Below the pieces are notes generated by a model. That model was not told where the DNA came from, made no database searches, and saw nothing but the letters and a program-made list of their open reading frames with translations. Below are positions 18,046-25,934 of a stretch of DNA of 64,000 bases, piece by piece; position 1 is the first letter of the stretch, and each line of letters starts with the position of its first letter. The stretch is from Cereibacter sphaeroides (GTDB lineage Bacteria; Pseudomonadota; Alphaproteobacteria; Rhodobacterales; Rhodobacteraceae). The position numbers and the translations under genes are program-made. The stretch covers positions 124,001 through 188,000 of the forward strand of contig QFQS01000001.1 of assembly GCA_003243455.1 (NCBI GenBank). The letters run 5' to 3'.

Positions 18046-18705
18046 TCAGGTCTCGACAACGCGCGCCAGATAATCTTCGACCGTCTTGCCGGCCTCGGGT
18101 GCAAACCTGTCACGAGGTTCGATAGCCTCGACAATATCCAGCCGAAACACCCGGAAATCATTATCAAATTCACACCAGGCGGTCAGCGTCCAGGCCCGCC
18201 CCCAGAATTCCAGTTGCAATGGTCGGACAATCCGCTCGCCTCTGCGCCCGTAACGCATCCACAGCCGCTCATGCTCGCGCAACGCTCGGCGCACGATGCC
18301 AAGGTGGGGCGCCGCGCGCGCCGCCTCGGCGCTGGCAAAAACGAAGGTGTCGGCTCCTGAATCACGTGCCGAATCCGGTGTCACGGCCGCGATCTTGGCG
18401 CGCAGGCTGACCGCCGCCCTCGCCAATGCCGGATCGGCGGCGGAACCCGCCAGTTGCACCCCATAGCGCAGCGCCTCCAGCTCATCCCGCGTCAGCGCGA
18501 CAGGGGGCAGGGTCAGCCCGCCTGACAAGATATAGCCGACCCCGCGCTCCCCCTCGACCGGCAAGCCAGAGGCAGCAAGCGTGGCCATGTCGCGCCATAT
18601 GGTGCGGGTGGATACCTGAAGCGTATCGGCCATATCGGTGGCGCGATGCAGGTTGCCATCGCGAAGGATCTGCAAAAGCGCGAAAAGACGGTCCGAGCGC
18701 GGCAT
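18046..18705 (-). CDS. YafY-type transcriptional regulator (HTH + WYL)
   Basis: 219 residues: an N-terminal winged helix-turn-helix of the HTH_11 type (RLFALLQIL, then VSTRTIWRDMATLAASG), a linker, and a WYL domain in the C-terminal half (RRALREHERLWMRYG, IVRPLQLEFWGRAWTLTAWC). WYL regulators often sense nucleotides or other ligands. A good ribosome site (gaggag) precedes the ATG. It ends 4 bases from the convergent ABC ATPase, which is not obviously its target. Confidence 0.9.
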   Translation of the reverse strand: MPRSDRLFALLQILRDGNLHRATDMADTLQVSTRTIWRDMATLAASGLPVEGERGVGYILSGGLTLPPVALTRDELEALRYGVQLAGSAADPALARAAVSLRAKIAAVTPDSARDSGADTFVFASAEAARAAPHLGIVRRALREHERLWMRYGRRGERIVRPLQLEFWGRAWTLTAWCEFDNDFRVFRLDIVEAIEPRDRFAPEAGKTVEDYLARVVET

Positions 18706-18917
18706 GGCCGAATCTCCTCATGTCGCTGTGCCGGTGAATTGCCATATCGCCGGGACAACTGACAACTTACTGTCAGCAAGCTTGCCCGATAGCCAGTCCC
18801 CGGCTTTCAAAACCCCGCGCATTCTGTCGAATGCGCTTTGATCCGGTGGCTTCCGGCCATAATTCTATAGCCTGAACGAATGTTGGCCCCGGACAGGGCA
18901 CCAAAGGGAGACACATC

Positions 18918-19121
18918 ATGCTGAACAACATCGGCCTTCCCGGCCTTCTTCTGATCGCGGTCGTCGTGCTCGTGCTTTTCGGACGCGGCAAGGTAAGCTC
19001 TCTTATGGGTGAGGTCGGCAAGGGCATCACCGCTTTCAAGAAGGGCGTGAACGACGGTCAGGCAGAGATCGACAATGCCGCGCGCGACGTGACTCCGCCT
19101 TCCGAGAAGGACAAGGCCTGA
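18918..19121 (+). CDS. tatA: Sec-independent protein translocase subunit TatA
   Basis: 67 residues: one N-terminal membrane helix (GLPGLLLIAVVVLVLFG), the FGRGK hinge, an amphipathic helix and a charged tail. It forms the channel part of the Tat system that exports folded proteins. A strong AAAGGGAG site precedes the ATG. tatB follows 30 bases later, and tatC overlaps tatB, so this is a tatABC operon. Confidence 0.95.
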   Translation: MLNNIGLPGLLLIAVVVLVLFGRGKVSSLMGEVGKGITAFKKGVNDGQAEIDNAARDVTPPSEKDKA

Positions 19122-19151
19122 TCGGGTCGGTTCTGAAGCAGAGCGCGCGAG

Positions 19152-19832
19152 ATGTTTGATATCGGCTGGACCGAATTGATGGTCATCGGTGTCGTCGGCC
19201 TGATCGTTATCGGGCCGAAGGACTTGCCGGACATGTTCCGCACCATGGGCCGTTTCACAGCCAAGGCGCGATCGATGGCGCGCGACTTTCAGCGCGCCAT
19301 GGAGGCAGCGGCGGATGAGGCCGGCGTCAAGGACGTGGCAAAGGATCTGAAGAATGTCACCTCGCCCCGCGCGATGGGGCTGGATGCGGTCAAGCAGGCC
19401 GCGACCAAGTTCGAACAATGGGATCCGCTGAAACCCGCACCGAAGCCGACGCCTGTGACACCGGCGGCAGCCACCGCCGCGACCAAGCTTGGCCCCAATA
19501 CCCAGGCGCTGGCCGATGCACAGGCCGCCAGGCGCGCCGCCACGCTGCAGGCCGACCCCGACGCGCCGCCGCCCGGCGCCAGGCCGACCGAGGCCGCACC
19601 GGATGCGGCGGATGTGTCCACCGAGTCCAAACCAAAGCGCAAGGCTGCGGCAAAGCCTCAACCTGAGCCGGTTGCAAAAGCTGCGCCATCGAAAGCCGCG
19701 ACCGCAAAGCCAAAACCCGTCAAGGCCAAGACGCCCGATGTTTCGACGGTCGCCCAGGCTCTGACCGGCGCATCGAAGCCAGTGCGCAAGCCGCGCGTCA
19801 AAAAGCCAGATGCGGGAAAGACTGAAGCATGA
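19152..19832 (+). CDS. tatB: Sec-independent protein translocase subunit TatB
   Basis: 226 residues. The N-terminus has the TatB signature: FDIGWTELMVIGVVGLIVIGP membrane helix with the early Glu, then KDLPDMFRTMGR and an amphipathic helix. Downstream is a long Ala/Pro/Lys-rich tail that is low in complexity and variable between species. It works with TatC to bind twin-arginine signal peptides. The last bases overlap the tatC start (ATGA). Confidence 0.95.
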   Translation: MFDIGWTELMVIGVVGLIVIGPKDLPDMFRTMGRFTAKARSMARDFQRAMEAAADEAGVKDVAKDLKNVTSPRAMGLDAVKQAATKFEQWDPLKPAPKPTPVTPAAATAATKLGPNTQALADAQAARRAATLQADPDAPPPGARPTEAAPDAADVSTESKPKRKAAAKPQPEPVAKAAPSKAATAKPKPVKAKTPDVSTVAQALTGASKPVRKPRVKKPDAGKTEA

Positions 19833-20698
19833 CGAGCGACGATATCGACGACAGCGCCGCCCCGCTGATCGAGCACCTGAAAGAACTTCGCAATCGCATC
19901 ATGATTTCGCTGGCGGCCTTTGTCGTCGGCATCTGCATCGCCTTCACGGTCTGGAATCCGATCTTCAACTTTATGACCAAGCCGATCTGCGATGCGCTGG
20001 CCAATCGGAATCAGGAATGCCAACTGGTGTTGATCAAGCTGCAGGAAGGGTTCTTCGTGGCCTTCCGCATTTCCGTCATGGGCGGCTTCATCATGGCCTT
20101 CCCGATCATCGCCTGGCAGATGTGGCGGTTCGTGGCGCCGGGTCTTTACAAATCCGAGAAGGGCGCCTTCCTGCCCTTCCTGATTTCGTCGCCGGTCATG
20201 TTTGCCATCGGCGGCGCCTTTGCCTTCTACGTCGTTCTGCCCATCGCCTTCGAATTCTTTCTGGGTTTCCAGCAGATGATGGTGACGACTCCGGATGCAA
20301 GCCCTGATCTTGTGAGCCAGCATCCCGGAACGGCGGGCATCCTGTTCCAGGGTTCGATGGAGCAATATCTTGCACTGACCACCAATTTTATCCTGGCGTT
20401 CGGCCTTTGCTTCCAGCTGCCGGTGCTGCTGACGCTGATGGGCAAGGCGGGGATCATCTCTTCGCGCGGCCTGATCGGGATGCGTAAATACGCCATCGTG
20501 CTGATCCTTATTCTGGCGGCTGTCGTGACGCCGCCCGACATGATGTCCCAGCTGATCCTGTTTGCCGCGATCTACCCTCTCTATGAGGTCTCGATCTTCC
20601 TCATCCGGCGGATCGAAAAGCGGCGCGAGGCCGATCTGCGGGCGCAGGGCCTGTGGGTGGACCCCGACGAGGAAGAGCCCGAGGCCGACAAGGCATGA
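19829..20698 (+). CDS. tatC: Sec-independent protein translocase subunit TatC
   Basis: 289 residues with multiple membrane helices and TatC motifs: APLIEHLKELRNRI at the N-terminus, FPIIAWQMWRFVAPGLYKSEK, and FQLPVLLTLMGKAGI. It is the twin-arginine signal receptor. The ATG overlaps the tatB stop by 4 bases and its own stop overlaps the next gene the same way, so all four genes appear co-translated. Confidence 0.96.
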   Translation: MTSDDIDDSAAPLIEHLKELRNRIMISLAAFVVGICIAFTVWNPIFNFMTKPICDALANRNQECQLVLIKLQEGFFVAFRISVMGGFIMAFPIIAWQMWRFVAPGLYKSEKGAFLPFLISSPVMFAIGGAFAFYVVLPIAFEFFLGFQQMMVTTPDASPDLVSQHPGTAGILFQGSMEQYLALTTNFILAFGLCFQLPVLLTLMGKAGIISSRGLIGMRKYAIVLILILAAVVTPPDMMSQLILFAAIYPLYEVSIFLIRRIEKRREADLRAQGLWVDPDEEEPEADKA

Positions 20699-21543
20699 GC
20701 GCCGCCGCAGACCCGCCGCTGATCCGCATCGCCGAGGCGTTGGAGCGGATGAACCCGCCACCGGCGCCTGCGCCGGATACGGACTCTGCCGACGCATTTG
20801 TCTGGCATGTGGGGCCGGACCGGTTGGTTCCCGTTCCGAAGGTCTCCCGCATCGCGATTGCCCTGTTGGTCGGGGTGGACCGCGTGCGGGACATCCTGCT
20901 GGCCAATACGCTCCAGTTCGCGAAGGGGTTGCCCGCAAACAATGCCCTGCTGTGGGGCGCGCGGGGGATGGGGAAGTCGAGCCTTGTGAAGGCCGTCCAC
21001 GCCGAGGTGGTGCGGCAGGGGCTGCCGCTGAAGATCGTGGAGTTGAGCCGCGAGGATCTGGCCTCGGTCAGCCGGTTGCTGGCGCTGCTGGCGGGGTCGA
21101 AGGACCGCTTCGTTCTGTTCTGCGACGATCTTTCGTTCAGCCATGATGACCAGCAATACAAGGCGCTGAAGGCAGTTCTGGACGGCGGGATCGAGGGGCG
21201 ACCGGATAACGTGGTCTTTTATGCGACCTCGAACCGGCGGCACCTGATGCCGCGGGACATGATCGAGAATGAACGCTCGACGGCGATCAGCCCGTCCGAG
21301 GCGGTGGAAGAGAAGGTGTCGCTGTCCGACCGCTTCGGGCTGTGGCTGGGCTTCCATCCCTGTTCGCAGGATGAATATCTCGCGATGATCGACGGATACT
21401 GCGCGGCCTATGGGGTGAAGATGGAACCCGAGCAGCTGCGGGCCGAGGCGATCGAATGGCAGGCGACGCGCGGGGCGCGGTCGGGCCGGGTGGCCTGGCA
21501 GTTCTTTACCGATCTGGCGGGACGGATGGGCAAGGCGCTGTGA
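20695..21543 (+). CDS. DUF815 family ATP-binding protein
   Basis: 282-residue AAA-like P-loop protein. Walker A is WGARGMGKSS, Walker B is FVLFCDDLSF, and the later segments NVVFYATSNRRHLMPR and DRFGLWLGFHPC are hallmarks of the DUF815 family. The biological role is not established. It starts inside the tatC stop (ATGA); this tatC-DUF815 linkage may be only operon history. The start at the overlap was chosen over an upstream in-frame ATG within tatC. Confidence 0.92.
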   Translation: MSAAADPPLIRIAEALERMNPPPAPAPDTDSADAFVWHVGPDRLVPVPKVSRIAIALLVGVDRVRDILLANTLQFAKGLPANNALLWGARGMGKSSLVKAVHAEVVRQGLPLKIVELSREDLASVSRLLALLAGSKDRFVLFCDDLSFSHDDQQYKALKAVLDGGIEGRPDNVVFYATSNRRHLMPRDMIENERSTAISPSEAVEEKVSLSDRFGLWLGFHPCSQDEYLAMIDGYCAAYGVKMEPEQLRAEAIEWQATRGARSGRVAWQFFTDLAGRMGKAL

Positions 21544-21557
21544 TTGCACGCGTGCAA
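21544..21557. promoter_or_regulatory. perfect 14-bp palindrome just after DUF815
   Basis: TTGCACGCGTGCAA begins directly after the DUF815 stop codon. A perfect 14-bp dyad is more than expected by chance and could be an operator for the following genes or a recognition site. No T-run follows, so it is not a standard terminator. The rest of the 296-base gap to cysK holds no gene; a second hairpin (GCCGCC, 4-base loop, GGCGGC) lies at 21710-21725. Confidence 0.4.
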
Positions 21558-21839
21558 CGCCTGACAAGCATCTGATGTAAAACAGCTATCATCATGTCGT
21601 TTACCGGATATTAACCGCCACGACAGCACGCAGACGCAATCTGCTTCTTCTTGGTCCAAATACCCCAAAACGCCGAGCATGTGCGCAGGCGCGTGCGAGA
21701 CAAAGGCGTGCCGCCGTCAGGCGGCTCCTCTGGATCAGACGGAGGAACGGGCGGGCGCTTGCCGGGTTCACGGGAGCGCGCCTTGAGTTCCCCCCTCGAT
21801 TTGGCCTAAACCAAGGACAAATCAGAAGGACGCGCGTTC

Positions 21840-22874
21840 ATGCGGATTTTCAGCGACCTGGCCGACACCATCGGCAAGACCCCCCTGTTGCGGTTGCGCA
21901 AGGCCAGCGAGGCGACGGGCTGCGAGATCCTGGGGAAATGCGAGTTCATGAACCCCGGCCAGTCGGTCAAGGACCGTGCGGCGCTGTACATCATCAAGGA
22001 TGCCATAGCGAAGGGTGAGCTTCGCCCCGGCGGCACCATTGTCGAAGGGACGGCCGGGAATACCGGGATCGGGCTGGCGCTGGTCGGATCGTCCATGGGC
22101 TTTCGCACGGTAATCGTGATCCCCGAGACGCAGAGCCAGGAAAAGAAGGACATGCTGCGTCTGGCGGGGGCGGAGCTGGTGCAGGTTCCAGCGGTGCCCT
22201 ACCGGAACCCCAACAACTACGTCAAATATTCGGGCCGTCTGGCCGCGAAGCTGGCGCAGACCGAGCCGAACGGCGCGATCTGGGCCAACCAGTTCGACAA
22301 TACCGCCAACCGTCAGGCCCATATCGAAACCACTGGTCCGGAAATCTGGGACCAGACCGGCGGCAAGGTCGATGGGTTCATCTGCGCGGTCGGATCGGGC
22401 GGCACGCTGGCGGGCGTCGCCATGGCGCTGCAGCCCAAGGGCGTGAAGATCGGACTGGCCGACCCCGAGGGCGCGGCGCTTTACAGCTTCTACACCACGG
22501 GCAAGCTGGAAAGCCCCGGCAGTTCGATCACCGAAGGCATCGGGCAGGGCCGGATAACGGCGAACCTTGAAGGCTTTACCCCCGATTACAGCTATCGCAT
22601 CCCCGATGCCGAAGCGCTGCCGCTGGTCTTTGACCTCTTGGAAGAAGAGGGGCTGTGCCTGGGCGGATCCTCGGGCATCAACATCGCGGGAGCGATCCGC
22701 ATGGCGCGCGAGATGGGGCCGGGGCATCGGATCGTCACCGTGCTGTGCGACTATGGCAACCGTTACCAGTCCAAGCTGTTCAATCCCGGCTTTCTGAAGG
22801 AAAAGGGCCTGCCCGTGCCCGGTTGGCTGGATGCGCCGCCGCGCACGCTTCCGGCGGTGTTCGAAGACTCGTGA
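21840..22874 (+). CDS. cysK: cysteine synthase A (PLP-dependent)
   Basis: 344 residues of the beta-substituting PLP family. The Schiff-base lysine lies in GQSVKDRAA, followed by the EGTAGNTGIGLAL substrate loop and the GSGGTLAG phosphate-binding loop. O-acetylserine sulfhydrylase is most likely; the slightly long form and ..YRNPNNYVKYSGRLA insert mark a subgroup that could prefer a related substrate. The downstream MscS gene begins at its stop codon. Confidence 0.9.
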   Translation: MRIFSDLADTIGKTPLLRLRKASEATGCEILGKCEFMNPGQSVKDRAALYIIKDAIAKGELRPGGTIVEGTAGNTGIGLALVGSSMGFRTVIVIPETQSQEKKDMLRLAGAELVQVPAVPYRNPNNYVKYSGRLAAKLAQTEPNGAIWANQFDNTANRQAHIETTGPEIWDQTGGKVDGFICAVGSGGTLAGVAMALQPKGVKIGLADPEGAALYSFYTTGKLESPGSSITEGIGQGRITANLEGFTPDYSYRIPDAEALPLVFDLLEEEGLCLGGSSGINIAGAIRMAREMGPGHRIVTVLCDYGNRYQSKLFNPGFLKEKGLPVPGWLDAPPRTLPAVFEDS

Positions 22875-25201
22875 TCGCCGCGATGCGGCTGATCCGGGCG
22901 GTTCTGACTGCCTTCCTGCTGGCGGGTTTGGCCGGAACCGCGGCGCTGGCGCAGCAGGGCGCCGAAGTCGCTGTCGCAGCTCCGCCCGACTATGCGGCGT
23001 GGGAGCGGACGGCGACCAAGGCCGAGGCACAGCTTCAGGCCGTTAACTCGCCGGACGAAGATCTGACCAGTATGCGTCGGTACCTGGTCGAGTGGCGGGC
23101 TACCTTTCAGGCGGCGCAGGGCGTCAACCAGACGCGGATCGACAATCTGAAACCGCAGATCGACGCGCTTGGTCCCCCGCCCGCCGAGGGGGCTGCCGAG
23201 GCCATCGAGATAACCCAGCGCCGCAACGAGTTGAATGCGCAGATGTCGCAGTTGCAGGCGCCAGGCCTTGCCGCCGATGAGGCCTATCGCCGTGCCGACG
23301 GGCTGATCAAGGAAACCGACCGTATCCTGCGCGACCGGCAGGCGGCCGAGATATTGCAGCTTTGGCCTTCGCCGCTAAACCCGGCCAACTGGCCTGCCGG
23401 GGCAAAGGCGGTGACCGATGCGGCCTTTACGCTGATTGCCGAAAGCAAGGCGCAGGCAAGCCGGGCTTTGCCGCTGCGCCAGTTGAAGGGCAACCTGCCG
23501 CTGATCCTTGCCTATACCGCCATCGGTCTGCTGCTGATCGGGCGTGGTCGGCAGTTGATGATGCGGCTTTATGCGTTTTGCGAGCGGCACTCTGCCGCCC
23601 GCTGGCAACGCATCTGGGGCTTTGTCCTGTCGCTGGGGCAGGTGATCCTGCCGACCGTCGGGGCGGTGCTGATTTCAAAGGCGCTGAAGCTATCGACGAT
23701 GCTGGGCATGTCGGGGCTGCAGATCGCCGAGATGCTGCCCGGCCTGATCTTCGCGATCTTTGCCGCGATCTGGCTTGGCAACCGCATCTTCCCCAAGCGC
23801 GAGGAAGCGGGCGCCCCCCTGACCCTGCCGGCCGAGCATCGGGCCGAGGGGCGGGTCTACGTCGGCGCCTTTGGCCTTTTGCTGGTCTTTGATGCGGTGC
23901 GACGCGCGCTGGTCGGCCAGGATAGCGTCGAGCAGGCGGCAACGTCGGTTCTGACCTTCCCGGTGCTGGTCGTGGCTGGCCTGCTGCTGTTCCGTATCGG
24001 TCAGCTTTTGCACATCCACGTCGAGCACGACACCGCAAGGGGCGAGGCCGTCAGTTTCCGCAACCGGATGATCGGCTTTGTCGCGCGTCTGGTGCAGTTG
24101 ATCGGGATCGGCGGCCCCATCCTTGCCGGGATCGGCTATGTTTCGGCTGCGGGGGCCGTGATCATGCCGGCGGCGATATCGCTGGCGCTGATCGGGCTGA
24201 TCTTCATCACGCAGGACCTTGTCGACTCGATCCACGCGCTGCTGACCCGGCGGGAAAGCGACGAAGACGCGCTGGTGCCGACGCTGATCGGCTTTGTGCT
24301 GGTGGTGCTGTCGCTGCCGCTGTTCGCGCTGATTTGGGGTGTGCGGGCGGCGGACCTGGGCGAGTTGTGGTCGCAGTTCATGCAGGGCTTCTCGATCGGC
24401 GAGACGCGAATTTCGCCGACGGCCTTCATGGTTTTCGCGCTGGTGTTCGGGATCGGCTATACCGTCACGCGGCTGGTGCAGGGGGCGCTGCGGTCGTCCA
24501 TACTACCGAAAACCAAGCTGGACCAGGGCGGCAAGAACGCAATCCTTGCCGGGCTTGGCTACGTCGGGCTGTTCCTGTCGGGGCTGATCGCGGTCAATGC
24601 GGCGGGGATCAACCTTGCCGGGCTGGCCATCGTCGCCGGTGCCCTGTCGGTCGGTATCGGTTTTGGCCTTCAGAACATCGTGTCGAACTTCGTGTCCGGC
24701 ATCATTCTTTTGATCGAACGGCCCGTATCCGAGGGCGACTGGATCGAGGTCGGCGGTGTGCAGGGCACGGTCAAGGCGATCTCGGTGCGCTCGACCCGGA
24801 TCCAGACCTTCGACCGCACCGATGTGATCGTGCCGAACAGTGACCTGATCGCGGGGCGGGTGACGAACTGGACGCGCTATAACCTGACCGGTCGCTTGAT
24901 CGTGCCGATCAGCGTGGCGTATGGCGCCGATACGCGGAAGGTCGAGCGCATCCTGCGCGAAATTGCCGAGGCGGAACCGCTGGCGGTGATGAATCCGGCA
25001 CCGCTGATCCTGTTCATGGGCTTCAGCGCGGATGCAATGCTGTTCGAGATTCGCGTCATTTTGCGAGATGTGAATTTTCAGGTGACGGTGCGGTCACAGA
25101 TCAACCATGAGATCGTGCGCCGCTTTACCGAAGAGAATATCGCGCTGTCGTTGAGCGTTGGCGCGCAGGCACAGATGGGCGTCCCGCAGGACGAGCCTTA
25201 G
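22871..25201 (+). CDS. large MscS-type mechanosensitive channel with DUF3772 domain
   Basis: 776 residues: a signal peptide (LTAFLLAGLAGTAALAQ), a periplasmic DUF3772-like helical domain with repeated NLKPQIDALG pattern, about ten hydrophobic segments, then the MscS pore and beta domain near 590-680 (GIGFGLQNIVSNFVSG, IERPVSEGDWIEV, VPNSDLI). It should release solutes on hypo-osmotic shock. The GTG at 22871 overlaps the cysK stop (GTGA); ATG at 22883 is an equally good start four codons later. Confidence 0.92.
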   Translation: MIAAMRLIRAVLTAFLLAGLAGTAALAQQGAEVAVAAPPDYAAWERTATKAEAQLQAVNSPDEDLTSMRRYLVEWRATFQAAQGVNQTRIDNLKPQIDALGPPPAEGAAEAIEITQRRNELNAQMSQLQAPGLAADEAYRRADGLIKETDRILRDRQAAEILQLWPSPLNPANWPAGAKAVTDAAFTLIAESKAQASRALPLRQLKGNLPLILAYTAIGLLLIGRGRQLMMRLYAFCERHSAARWQRIWGFVLSLGQVILPTVGAVLISKALKLSTMLGMSGLQIAEMLPGLIFAIFAAIWLGNRIFPKREEAGAPLTLPAEHRAEGRVYVGAFGLLLVFDAVRRALVGQDSVEQAATSVLTFPVLVVAGLLLFRIGQLLHIHVEHDTARGEAVSFRNRMIGFVARLVQLIGIGGPILAGIGYVSAAGAVIMPAAISLALIGLIFITQDLVDSIHALLTRRESDEDALVPTLIGFVLVVLSLPLFALIWGVRAADLGELWSQFMQGFSIGETRISPTAFMVFALVFGIGYTVTRLVQGALRSSILPKTKLDQGGKNAILAGLGYVGLFLSGLIAVNAAGINLAGLAIVAGALSVGIGFGLQNIVSNFVSGIILLIERPVSEGDWIEVGGVQGTVKAISVRSTRIQTFDRTDVIVPNSDLIAGRVTNWTRYNLTGRLIVPISVAYGADTRKVERILREIAEAEPLAVMNPAPLILFMGFSADAMLFEIRVILRDVNFQVTVRSQINHEIVRRFTEENIALSLSVGAQAQMGVPQDEP

Positions 25202-25213
25202 ACGGGGAATGGC

Positions 25214-25930
25214 ATGACCGAGCTTCTGTTTCGCAAGGACGCCTATCTGCGGCAGGCCGAGGCGGTCGTGACCGGCTACACACCCGAGGGCGGGATATTG
25301 GTGGACCGGACGGTGTTCTATCCGACGGGGGGCGGACAGCCAGGGGATTCGGGCCGCATCGACTGGGCGGGCGGCGGCCTGGCGATTGCGACGGCGGTTA
25401 AGGCGGGCGATGCGGTGGCGCTGGTTCCGGCAGAGCCCGTGGCGATGCCGCCGGTGGGTACGCCCATAAGGCAGGTGATCGACTGGGAAAGGCGGCATCG
25501 GCACATGCGGATGCACACGGCGCTGCACCTTTTGTCGGTGGTCATCCCCTTGCCGGTGACCGGGGGGCAGATCGGGGCCGAGCGCAGCCGCCTGGATTTC
25601 GACATGCCGGAGCCGCCGGGGGATATTCCGGCACTGGATGCGGCGCTGAACGCGATGATCGACCGCGACCTGGCGGTGGGCGAGGACTGGATCACGGATG
25701 AAGAGATGGCGGCCAATCCGGGGCTGGTAAAGACGCTGCGCGTGGCGCCGCCGATGGGGCAGGGGCGCGTTCGGCTGGTCTGGATCGGGCAGGGCGCGGG
25801 GCGGATCGACCTGCAGCCCTGCGGCGGCACGCATGTGGCCCGCACTGCCGAGATCGGGCGGGTCAAGATCGGCAAGATCGAGAAGAAGGGCCGCGAGAAC
25901 CGCCGCGTCAGCCTGGAGCTTGAGGGTTAG
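25214..25930 (+). CDS. alanyl-tRNA editing protein (AlaX type)
   Basis: 238-residue stand-alone editing domain that removes wrongly attached amino acids, usually Ser or Gly, from tRNA-Ala. The N-terminal beta domain has the FYPTGGGQPGDSG loop; the zinc-site motifs HTALH (HxxxH) and CGGTH (CxxxH) are both intact. It follows the MscS gene by 12 bases and precedes the CMAH-like gene by 4 bases, so it is probably in the same transcript, with no evident functional link. Confidence 0.93.
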   Translation: MTELLFRKDAYLRQAEAVVTGYTPEGGILVDRTVFYPTGGGQPGDSGRIDWAGGGLAIATAVKAGDAVALVPAEPVAMPPVGTPIRQVIDWERRHRHMRMHTALHLLSVVIPLPVTGGQIGAERSRLDFDMPEPPGDIPALDAALNAMIDRDLAVGEDWITDEEMAANPGLVKTLRVAPPMGQGRVRLVWIGQGAGRIDLQPCGGTHVARTAEIGRVKIGKIEKKGRENRRVSLELEG

Positions 25931-25934
25931 GCCC

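Noticed and set aside
21558..21839. Riboswitch or sRNA before cysK
   Set aside because: Only short hairpins are visible; no known riboswitch core was recognised.
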